6,521 nt of DNA. Origin: Chloroflexota bacterium (GTDB lineage: Bacteria > Chloroflexota > Dehalococcoidia > DSTF01 > RBG-16-68-14). Below are positions 1 through 4,883 of this stretch, piece after piece. A program made the translations under genes and the position numbers. Numbering within the stretch: position 1 is the first letter of the stretch; every line of letters begins with the position of its first letter. Below the pieces are notes generated by a model that saw only the letters and a list, made by a program, of their open reading frames with translations, did not search any database and was not told the DNA's origin. The stretch is from contig JADFRJ010000137.1 in the NCBI GenBank assembly GCA_022561355.1, forward strand, positions 1-6,521. Direction: 5' to 3'.

Positions 1-248
1 ATCGGCTCGCGGAGCTGCGGCCGCAGATCGCCTACGGCGCGTCGCCCCGCGCCAGCATCTTCCTCGCGCAGGCCGCCCGAGCGTACGCGTTCATCGACGG
101 TCGCGGCTACGTCACGCCCGACGACGTCAAGGCGATCGCGCAGAACGTGCTGCGCCATCGCGTGATCGTCACCTACGAAGCGGAAGCCGAGGACGTGACG
201 AGCCAGGACATCGTGCAGCGCGTGCTGGACACGGTCCCCGTCCCGTAG
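1..248 (+). CDS. MoxR-family AAA+ ATPase, C-terminal fragment
   Basis: This is the last 81 residues of a gene that begins upstream of the window, read from base 3 and ending at TAG 246-248. The fragment contains GASPRAS (fragment residues 12-18), the sensor-2 arginine motif of MoxR ATPases. It continues with the helical lid, including DGRGYVTPDDVKAIA and VLRHRVIVTYEAEAE, and ends VPVP as many MoxR proteins do. MoxR proteins are cytoplasmic AAA+ ATPases thought to act as chaperones for metal insertion or for assembly of complexes, often beside DUF58 or VWA-domain proteins. Here the next gene is instead a NIF3-family gene 8 bp downstream, so the two are probably co-transcribed. Walker A and B lie outside the window, so ATPase competence cannot be judged. 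The family call is firm; the substrate is unknown. Confidence 0.9.
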   Translation, partial: RLAELRPQIAYGASPRASIFLAQAARAYAFIDGRGYVTPDDVKAIAQNVLRHRVIVTYEAEAEDVTSQDIVQRVLDTVPVP

Positions 249-256
249 TCAGTTCG

Positions 257-1018
257 ATGAGCGTCAGCGCTGTCCCCGTCGCCGAGATCGCTAGCTACAT
301 CGACGTGTTGCTGAATATCGCCCAGTTCGAAGAGGACGAGGGCGGTAACGGGCTCATGCTCGACGCCCGCAAGCCGGTGACGCGTATCGCGGCGGCCGTG
401 AACACCTCATTCGCGTCGATTAGCGGTGCTGTCGACGCTGGCGCGCAGCTCCTAATCGTCCATCACGCGACCTGGGAGGGCATAGACCTCACGCTCAAGC
501 CGGCGAAAGAACAGGCGCTGCAAGATGCTAGCGTGTCGCTCTACGGCGCGCACGCCTCGCTCGACGCGTCGGACGACTTTGGGAACGGGAGCATGCTCGC
601 GCCGCCGCTCGGCGTAACCGTCGAAGGCCGGTTCCTGCCGTACTGCGGCGGTCTGGCCGGGGTCTACGGCGTTTGTCATGGCACGTTCGCGGAGTTCGTG
701 CGGCGCGCGAGCGATGTGCTTGGCGTGCAAGTCGAGTCGTGGGAGAGCAGCGCCAAGTTTGGCCGTGTGGCCATCGCGACCGGCGGCGCCGGCATGACCT
801 CGATGGTCGAGGAGGCGCGCTCGCTAGGATGCGATACGTATCTCACGGGCGAAGGCTCGATGTACACGAAGCTGTACGCTCGCGAGGCTGGGATCAACCT
901 CGTCTTCGGTACCCACTACGCCACCGAGTCGCCAGGGCCCAAGGCGCTGGCGGAGCACCTCGCCGGCCATTTCGGCCTGCCGTGGTCGTTTATCAAGGAA
1001 GACCCGGACATCCTCTGA
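257..1018 (+). CDS. NIF3/DUF34-family metal-binding protein (GTP cyclohydrolase I type 2-like)
   Basis: The 253-residue product matches the short NIF3 (DUF34) family, whose members bind two metal ions and form toroidal oligomers; the physiological reaction is unsettled despite the 'GTP cyclohydrolase' label. The expected metal-ligand motifs are present: LLIVHHATW with H69-H70, AHASLDA with D103, and GTHYATESPG near the C terminus with H220 and E224. The YLTGEG segment is also typical. The N-terminal motif, usually DNxGLxxG, is altered here to EDEGGNGLML (residues 26-35). There is no signal peptide, so it is probably cytoplasmic. ATG 257 is chosen because it gives the full N-terminal strand and lies 8 bp after the preceding TAG. 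No good Shine-Dalgarno is visible, which suggests translational coupling to the MoxR gene. The PII-like insert of longer family members is absent. Confidence 0.87.
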   Translation: MSVSAVPVAEIASYIDVLLNIAQFEEDEGGNGLMLDARKPVTRIAAAVNTSFASISGAVDAGAQLLIVHHATWEGIDLTLKPAKEQALQDASVSLYGAHASLDASDDFGNGSMLAPPLGVTVEGRFLPYCGGLAGVYGVCHGTFAEFVRRASDVLGVQVESWESSAKFGRVAIATGGAGMTSMVEEARSLGCDTYLTGEGSMYTKLYAREAGINLVFGTHYATESPGPKALAEHLAGHFGLPWSFIKEDPDIL

Positions 1019-1110
1019 CTAAGCACCTTGACGTGACTAGTCCTCATGCGGCAAGATTCGTTAGCCCTGCAAACGTCTTACCTGAGCAAACGCTTACTAA
1101 GGAGTCCTCT
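1019..1110 (+). promoter_or_regulatory. Intergenic leader with possible weak promoter
   Basis: This 92-bp gap separates the NIF3-like gene from the ferritin-like gene and is the likeliest place for a new transcription start. A TTGACG at 1028-1033 resembles a -35 box. The best -10 candidate, CAAGAT at 1052-1057 (18-bp spacer), matches only half of TATAAT, so the promoter is speculative. No hairpin followed by a T-run is seen, so transcription could also read through from the MoxR/NIF3 pair. Confidence 0.2.
1099..1104 (+). promoter_or_regulatory. Shine-Dalgarno fixing the ferritin-like gene start
   Basis: AAGGAG lies 6 nt before ATG 1111. It decides the start, because the reading frame is open much further upstream (to 673), where it overlaps the NIF3-like gene and has Arg-rich shadow composition. 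Confidence 0.75.
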
Positions 1111-2409
1111 ATGGCTGAAGAAACCGCAACGCCCGACACCGCAGTGTCGACTGTAACCGAGATGCCGGCAGAACTGGCAGAGACGGCAAAGGCCGCTGGC
1201 TGGCCGGAGGAGCTCGTCCTAGAACTGCTTTCGCAGGGCGCGGAGCCCGCTGACCTCACCCGCTACATGGTGTCGGGGGTGACGGAAGAGCAGGTCCGCC
1301 AGTTCATGGCGTCGCAGGGCGGCGATGGCAGCGGCCAGGGCGGCATGGAGCTCGCGCTCGAATGGATGACGGTTCCCACGGAGTGGGGGATCAGGGCCAA
1401 GCCTACCGCGCACGGCCTCACGATCGATGCCATCAACGTGGGCAAGTACGGAGACGTGCCGGACGTCTGGGAATATCATTCCGAGATGCCTCGCGGCGCG
1501 ATCCCCATGCTTGGCGTGGAGAGCATGGGCTACACGATCTATGAGAAGCAGGAGCTGTGGGCCGACAACGCGGGCGCGCTCTATGAAGAAGCGATCCAGC
1601 GTCGCTGGGCCCCCGCGACAGACGTCGACTGGGAGAACATCAAACCGCTCCCGGACGACCTCGAGCGGGCCATCTGCCAGATCTGCACCCATTTCAGCGA
1701 GAAGGCGCAGTTGGAGGCCGACATCCTGGCGGGCTGGGAGCCGGAGCTGAGCTACGGCTACCACGAGATCAAGCTCTATCTCTCTACGGCGATCTTTGAA
1801 GGCGCGCGCCACTCGGAGCTGTTCCGCAAGCGCGCCCTCTCCAACGGTGGCGGGCTGGGTCTCCAAAGTCCCGGCTGGGGCTTCCGCTCGGTCACGGATG
1901 CGCGCAACTTCACGGAGATGGTCGCCGTCCAGATGGTGCTGCAGGACAGCTTCACGCTCACCCAGTACCAGTACTGCGAGCGCTACGCGCCCAGCGCGGC
2001 GGAGAAGCGCATGTTCCGCATGGCCATGCAGGACAAGGCTCGCCACGTCGCCTATGGCATCTCCCACCTCAAGTACGTCCTGCTCCACAAGGCGGAGCGC
2101 CGCAAGGAGTTGGAGCGCTACTTGGACAAGGGTGAGTCGCTGCTGGTGGCCGACGACAAGGACAGCGCGACGCGAGAGGCGTTTGCTATTCTGTTCGTGG
2201 GGAGCCAGGAGAAGATCCAGGAAGGGCTCCAGATGTACGAGGAGATGCGCGGACGCCAGGTGCAACAGTATCTAGCCCGGCTCCGCTGGGCCACACTGGA
2301 GCGCAAGGAGACGATTGTTCTGGCGCTTCGCAAGTACGTTCAGGACCAAAATGAAGCGGCGGGTTCCCAAACACCTGGCACGGCCGCCCGCATGTTGGAA
2401 GTCAAGTAG
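1111..2409 (+). CDS. Ferritin-like (diiron-oxygenase-fold) protein with altered metal-site motifs
   Basis: The 432-residue protein has three parts. Residues 1-69 hold two short helical units (AAGWPEELVLELL and MVSGVTEEQVRQFM), followed by a Gly-rich linker (70-78). Residues 79-150 are a region I do not recognise. Residues 155-415 form a four-helix ferritin-like domain. That domain resembles bacterial ferritin-like oxygenases annotated near AurF or ribonucleotide-reductase R2-like proteins; LYEEAIQRRWAPATDVDW and FRKRALSNGGGLG are the recalled landmarks. Such enzymes normally use E, ExxH, E, ExxH as iron ligands, with DEARH in helices 2 and 4. Here the matching segments read E230-G-A-R-H234 and D308-K-A-R-H312: the histidines stay but the ligand glutamates are replaced by Gly and Lys. 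Helix 3 has QDSF (Q278, D279) where a Glu is expected; helix 1 keeps E197. It may bind metal differently or be non-catalytic. No signal peptide is seen. It sits 31 bp upstream of an SCP2-like gene, probably in one operon. The fold call is good; the function is unknown. Confidence 0.8.
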   Translation: MAEETATPDTAVSTVTEMPAELAETAKAAGWPEELVLELLSQGAEPADLTRYMVSGVTEEQVRQFMASQGGDGSGQGGMELALEWMTVPTEWGIRAKPTAHGLTIDAINVGKYGDVPDVWEYHSEMPRGAIPMLGVESMGYTIYEKQELWADNAGALYEEAIQRRWAPATDVDWENIKPLPDDLERAICQICTHFSEKAQLEADILAGWEPELSYGYHEIKLYLSTAIFEGARHSELFRKRALSNGGGLGLQSPGWGFRSVTDARNFTEMVAVQMVLQDSFTLTQYQYCERYAPSAAEKRMFRMAMQDKARHVAYGISHLKYVLLHKAERRKELERYLDKGESLLVADDKDSATREAFAILFVGSQEKIQEGLQMYEEMRGRQVQQYLARLRWATLERKETIVLALRKYVQDQNEAAGSQTPGTAARMLEVK

Positions 2410-2425
2410 ACAGAATCGGACGAAT

Positions 2426-2434
2426 AGAGGAGGT
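2426..2434 (+). promoter_or_regulatory. Strong Shine-Dalgarno of the SCP2-like gene
   Basis: AGAGGAGGT ends 6 nt before ATG 2441 and is close to the full anti-Shine-Dalgarno complement. It fixes the start at 2441 although the frame is open upstream to 2315, inside the preceding gene. It implies high translation of the small downstream protein relative to its neighbour. Confidence 0.75.
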
Positions 2435-2440
2435 AATCTC

Positions 2441-2878
2441 ATGGCCAAGTTTCCGTCAGTCGAGTGGTTCGAGGAAGTCCGAAAGCTGGTGAACGCGGAC
2501 GACGCGTACCGGCGTCTCGGCACAGTCGACACCAAGGTCGGCATCAAGTCCGGCGACACGTTGCTGGAGGTCACGTTCGAGGCGTTCGAGTGCACCGGCG
2601 TCCGCGAAATTGAAGAAAGCGATCTGCTCGACGTCGACTTCTGGTTGGAGCAGTCTCCGGAGGCCTGGCAGGAGATGATCGAGGACATTAAGGCCAACGG
2701 CGGCGCCGGTCTTGGCCAGACACTGAACACGATCGACCTGAACATTACCGAAGGCTTTGCGCGATCGCACGATGGCTATCGCCGCGACGCGTTCTATCGC
2801 TTCAACCAGAGCCTGCAGCACTTCTTCGACACGTCGGCCAAGATCGACACCGAGTTCGCCGTAGAGGCGAAGAGCTAA
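2441..2878 (+). CDS. SCP2-like (sterol carrier protein-type) small protein
   Basis: This is a 145-residue acidic protein without a signal peptide. It begins FPSVEWFEEVRKLVNAD, followed by alternating strands (TKVGIKSGDTLLEVTFEAF) and DLLDVDFWLEQSPEAWQEMI (residues 61-80). Next come a helix and a strand (TIDLNITEGFARSHDG, 97-112) and a C-terminal helix (YRFNQSLQHFF). This order of an N-terminal 'EW' helix, a beta sheet, a 'DxxFxxxxExW' segment and a final helix is what I associate with SCP2-like lipid-binding proteins, which carry fatty acyl-CoA or other hydrophobic ligands in a tunnel. The match is by fold pattern and remembered sequence flavour, not by a diagnostic motif. It follows the ferritin-like gene by 31 bp with its own strong ribosome binding site, suggesting it supplies or binds a hydrophobic partner of that protein. 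Its TAA stop lies within the first hairpin of the downstream array. Confidence 0.65.
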   Translation: MAKFPSVEWFEEVRKLVNADDAYRRLGTVDTKVGIKSGDTLLEVTFEAFECTGVREIEESDLLDVDFWLEQSPEAWQEMIEDIKANGGAGLGQTLNTIDLNITEGFARSHDGYRRDAFYRFNQSLQHFFDTSAKIDTEFAVEAKS

Positions 2879-2892
2879 CGCGTAGCGTTAGC
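2874..2892. repeat. Hairpin 1, GTA triloop, spans the SCP2-like stop codon
   Basis: GCTAACGC-GTA-GCGTTAGC is a perfect 8-bp stem with a three-base GNA-type loop. The TAA stop codon at 2876-2878 lies inside the 5' arm, so the last codons and the terminator share sequence with the hairpin. Confidence 0.7.
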
Positions 2893-2896
2893 CAAC

Positions 2897-2913
2897 CTGA
2901 ACCGCAGGTTCAG
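2897..2913. repeat. Hairpin 2, GCA triloop, copy A of the shared stem
   Basis: CTGAACC-GCA-GGTTCAG is a perfect 7-bp stem with a GNA triloop. The same stem recurs at 2990-3006. A competing pairing, AACCTG 2894-2899 with CAGGTT 2905-2910, is also possible. Confidence 0.7.
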
Positions 2914-2914
2914 C

Positions 2915-2929
2915 CGTTTGCACTAAACG
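2915..2929. repeat. Hairpin 3, short stem
   Basis: CGTTT-GCACT-AAACG is a 5-bp stem with a 5-base loop. Alone it would be unremarkable; it is listed because it fits the spacing of the array and, like its neighbours, is followed by C-rich sequence. Confidence 0.4.
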
Positions 2930-2933
2930 CCTA

Positions 2934-2951
2934 GCAGCGAACGGGCGCTGC
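2934..2951. repeat. Hairpin 4, 6-bp stem
   Basis: GCAGCG-AACGGG-CGCTGC is a perfect 6-bp GC-rich stem with a 6-base loop. Its 3' arm can alternatively pair with GCAGC at 2957-2961, so two mutually exclusive folds exist. Confidence 0.5.
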
Positions 2952-2988
2952 CAACCGCAGCCCAGCCGGCGTCGCCAGCAGACGCGAC

Positions 2989-3007
2989 GCTGAACCGAAG
3001 GTTCAGC
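2989..3007. repeat. Hairpin 6, GAA triloop, copy B of the shared stem
   Basis: GCTGAACC-GAA-GGTTCAGC is a perfect 8-bp stem. It repeats the stem of the element at 2897-2913 exactly over 7 bp, the only difference within the 17-bp core being the middle loop base (C to A). The loop stays within the GNA class. Confidence 0.75.
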
Positions 3008-3010
3008 CAT

Positions 3011-3028
3011 GAGCAGCTCAAGCTGCTC
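3011..3028. repeat. Hairpin 7, 7-bp stem
   Basis: GAGCAGC-TCAA-GCTGCTC is a perfect 7-bp stem (8 bp if a two-base loop is allowed). It lies only 3 bp after the preceding hairpin, so the two could stack coaxially in RNA. Confidence 0.65.
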
Positions 3029-3095
3029 CCGCCACGTTGGAACCCACACCGTCCTCGAACTGAAGCGTTGGCCGTCTTAGAGTCGCCGTGCCTGC
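3029..3095. other. Intergenic stretch with no recognised feature
   Basis: Between the hairpin array and the promoter region nothing convincing is seen on either strand: no start codon with a ribosome binding site, no T-run terminator and no tRNA-like fold. Confidence 0.5.
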
Positions 3096-3101
3096 CCAGG
3101 A

Positions 3102-3132
3102 GGCCTGGCCCTTGACAGGCGAAGGTCAGGCC
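3102..3132. promoter_or_regulatory. Inverted repeat straddling the -35 box (possible operator)
   Basis: GGCCTG at 3102-3107 and CAGGCC at 3127-3132 are exact inverted copies with 19 bp between, bracketing the TTGACA. A second pair, TGAC 3113-3116 and GTCA 3125-3128, lies inside. CCAGG-AGG-CCTGG at 3096-3108 adds a small hairpin just upstream. Such symmetry could be a regulator site, but in GC-rich DNA 6-bp arms are weak evidence. Confidence 0.22.
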
Positions 3133-3139
3133 GTATACT
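3112..3139 (+). promoter_or_regulatory. Near-consensus sigma-70 promoter
   Basis: TTGACA at 3112-3117 (six of six) is followed after 16 bp by TATACT at 3134-3139 (five of six). Transcription should begin near 3146. This places the GTG at 3144 outside the message and leaves a leader of about 28 nt before GTG 3174. It would drive the RCC1-repeat gene and probably the protease gene behind it. Confidence 0.7.
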
Positions 3140-3419
3140 AGGCGTGCATTCTGGTTGGGAAGAAGGTGGTGGCGTGCGGAGACACATACTAGCAATACTT
3201 GTAGCCCTGGCGGCTGCGGCGTTCCTGATCCTGCCGAGCCCGCAGGCTACAGCCGACGACACGCAAGTGGCCGCCATTGCCGTCGCGTCCGCCCGCACGA
3301 CGCCTTGCGCCCTCACAGAGGTGGGCGGGGTCAAGTGTTGGGGCGCCGGCGGCTGGGGGCAAGTAGGCGTTGATGGGCCGCTGACGAATCACCCGTCCCC
3401 GGTCGACGTGGAGGGCCTG

Positions 3420-3422
3420 TAG
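3420..3422 (+). other. In-frame amber codon inside the RCC1-repeat gene
   Basis: The context is VDVEGL-TAG-SGVAAL. The equivalent place in the third repeat reads VPGL-E-SGVAAI with GAG at 3603-3605, so a single G-to-T change at 3420 explains the stop. TAG ends the MoxR-like, ferritin-like and RCC1-repeat frames in this window, so it is used as an ordinary stop and general recoding is unlikely. Confidence 0.85.
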
Positions 3423-4481
3423 AGTGGCGTCGCGGCGCTAGCTCCAGGGTGGACTCACACCTGCGTGCTGACGGTGGCTGGCGGCGTCAAGTGCTGGGGC
3501 GAGAACATCTTCGGCCAGTTGGGGGTCACCGGAGTCCTATGCTTCTACCTTGACGGCTCCGCGATTCCCTGCAGTCCCGTGCCGTTGGACGTGCCGGGCC
3601 TGGAGAGCGGAGTGGCGGCCATCGCGGCGGGCAACTTTCACACCTGTGTCCTGACCGATGAGGGCGGCATCAAGTGCTGGGGCAGCAATAGAATGGGGCA
3701 GTTTGGCGACGGGACCACGGTCTCGAGCGTTGAGCCCGTCGATGTGCCCGGCCTGGCCGCCGGCGTGCAGGCCATCGCCGCGGGCTCTACTCACACCTGC
3801 GCCCTGTTGGAGAACGGCGCGGTCAAGTGCTGGGGAGGCAACACCACATACCAGTTGGGTGCGGAGTCCAGCGAGACGTGCATTAGCGAGTTCACCGATC
3901 CCCATGTGTGCAGCACCACGCCGCTGGACGTGGAGACGCTGGACGGTGGCGTCGCTGGCCTGGTTGCGGGACGGGGCTTCACCTGCGCGCTTACCGAGAC
4001 GGGCGGTGTGACATGCTGGGGTAACAACGCCCACGGCCAACTCGGTGACGGGACGTTCGCCAACATCAGGCGAACGCCGTCGGACGTGTGCGCGGATGAA
4101 CAGTGCGAAGCCCCGCTCACGGGCGCCTCGACTGTAGCGGCCGGCGGCTCGCACACCTGTGCGTTGATGAACTCCGGGGATCTCAAGTGCTGGGGGTTCG
4201 GCGCTTTCGGCCAGGTCGGCGACGGCGACCTCGATATCAACGACCGGACGACTCCTGTCGACGTCTGCCGGGTATACGATACCGGAGCCATGCAGTGCCT
4301 GGAGACGCTCAGCGGCGCGGCCGGGGTGACTGCCGGCTTCGTGCACACCTGCGCGCTGATGGAGGACGGCGGCGTCAAGTGCTGGGGCTCCGCCACCAGC
4401 GGCCAGCTGGGCACCGGCGACTTCGGCGGCAGTCGCAACCCGCTCCCGCTGGACGTAGCCGGCCTCGGCCCCAAGCCGCCG

Positions 4482-4601
4482 GCGACGCCAACGCTATCAC
4501 CCACAGCGACGCCGACGCTATCACCCACAGCAACGCCGACGCCGTCACCGACGGCGACGCAAACGCCATCACCCACAGCGACGCCGACGCCAGCCCCCGC
4601 T
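4482..4601 (+). repeat. Five tandem 24-bp repeats encoding a Thr/Pro linker
   Basis: Five in-frame 24-bp units each encode an eight-residue repeat: ATPTLSPT twice, then ATPTPSPT, ATQTPSPT and ATPTPAPA. They form an extended, probably flexible linker between the propeller and the dockerin-like domain. Thr/Pro linkers of this kind are common in secreted modular proteins and may be O-glycosylated. DNA identity between units is high, so copy number may vary between strains. Confidence 0.85.
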
Positions 4602-4775
4602 GGAGATGCGGACTGCAGCGGCGAGGTGACCAGCATCGATGCCGCGCTGGTACTACAATTCGACGCATCGCTGCTGAAGGCGCTCCCGTGCGCGGAGGCT
4701 GCGGACGCCGATGGAGACGGCGCCATCACCAGCCGGGACGCCGCGCTGATCCTCCAGCACTCCGCCGGGCTCCTC
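4602..4775 (+). other. Dockerin type I-like Ca-binding domain of the RCC1-repeat protein
   Basis: Two similar units are visible: GDADCSGEVTSIDAALVLQF and DADGDGAITSRDAALILQH. Each has an acidic EF-hand-like loop (DxDxxG then S-x-D) leading into a helix with the AALxLQ pattern, as in dockerins. Dockerins bind cohesins in cellulosomes, but similar domains occur widely in non-cellulosomal bacteria. No cohesin gene is present here, so the partner is unknown. Confidence 0.75.
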
Positions 4776-4868
4776 CTGACGGCCCGCGGCGTCCCGCACG
4801 CAAGGAAAGGAGGGAGCGCTATAAGCTAGGCCACTGCCCTCCCACCGACCCATCCACCCAACTGCAAG

Positions 4869-4876
4869 AAAGGAGA
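4869..4876 (+). promoter_or_regulatory. Shine-Dalgarno of the protease gene
   Basis: AAAGGAGA lies 7 nt before ATG 4884 in the 54-bp gap after the RCC1-repeat gene. No promoter or terminator is visible in that gap, which supports co-transcription of the two genes. Confidence 0.7.
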
Positions 4877-4883
4877 CAGAACA

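Larger units (their letters stand above)
2874..3028. repeat. Array of short hairpins downstream of the SCP2-like gene
   Basis: Within 155 bp there are at least six short inverted repeats, starting at 2874, 2897, 2915, 2934, 2989 and 3011, roughly every 18-23 bp apart except for one larger gap. In that gap, alternative pairings exist: GCTGC 2947-2951 with GCAGC 2957-2961, and GCGTC 2969-2973 with GACGC 2981-2985. The 3' arm of most is followed directly by C or CC. Stems are perfect, loops are 3-6 nt, and primary sequence differs between most of them. There is no T-run, so they are not classical intrinsic terminators. They could be a dispersed palindromic repeat cluster, an RNA-stabilising 3' UTR, or part of an unannotated structured RNA. 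Confidence 0.6.
3174..4829 (+). pseudogene. Secreted seven-repeat RCC1 propeller with dockerin-like domain, interrupted by an amber codon
   Basis: The frame runs 552 codons from GTG 3174 to TAG 4827-4829, with one internal TAG (codon 83). GTG 3174 has AAGGTGG 4 nt upstream and starts a good signal peptide: MRRH, a hydrophobic stretch, then an A-T-A-D-type cleavage region near residues 25-28. Seven RCC1/propeller repeats follow, each with a C-x9-CWG core and GQLG-like end, beginning near residues 45, 95, 146, 198, 255, 312 and 370. This is the number needed for a closed seven-bladed propeller. Next come a Thr/Pro linker (4482-4601) and a type I dockerin-like pair of Ca-binding repeats (4602-4775). 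The TAG separates blade 1 from blades 2-7, yet repeat sequence resumes in the same frame immediately after it (SGVAALAPGWTHTC), so the downstream start at GTG 3465 would be artificial. The likely role is an extracellular binding or scaffold protein. It may be a recent pseudogene, a sequencing error or a readthrough gene. Confidence 0.75.

Noticed and set aside
673..1110. Upstream extension of the ferritin-like frame
   Set aside because: It overlaps the NIF3-like gene in another frame, is Arg-rich as expected of a shadow, and the Shine-Dalgarno at 1099-1104 points to ATG 1111.
1219..2265. Long reverse-strand open frame of 348 codons opposite the ferritin-like gene
   Set aside because: Its Leu/Arg/Ala/His-rich composition is typical of antisense to a high-GC gene; no domain, ribosome binding site or partner is visible, while the + strand frame has clear protein features.
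2874..3028. Intrinsic terminator after the SCP2-like gene
   Set aside because: The hairpins lack a following T-run, so a standard Rho-independent terminator is not supported.
2874..3028. CRISPR array
   Set aside because: There are no direct repeats of 25-40 bp with equal spacers; the units are short palindromes with different sequences.
2879..3143. tRNA, riboswitch or small protein gene in the intergenic region
   Set aside because: No cloverleaf, recognised aptamer core, or start codon with a ribosome binding site was seen on either strand.
3465..3467. GTG 3465 as a genuine start of a separate RCC1 gene
   Set aside because: It encodes the Val within HTCVLT of the second repeat, lacks a ribosome binding site, and would leave the protein without a signal peptide; repeat sequence precedes it back to the amber codon.
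3537..4729. Reverse-strand open frames opposite the RCC1-repeat gene
   Set aside because: They mirror the repeats and Thr/Pro linker (for example VGVAVGDGVGVAVGD) and have no independent support.
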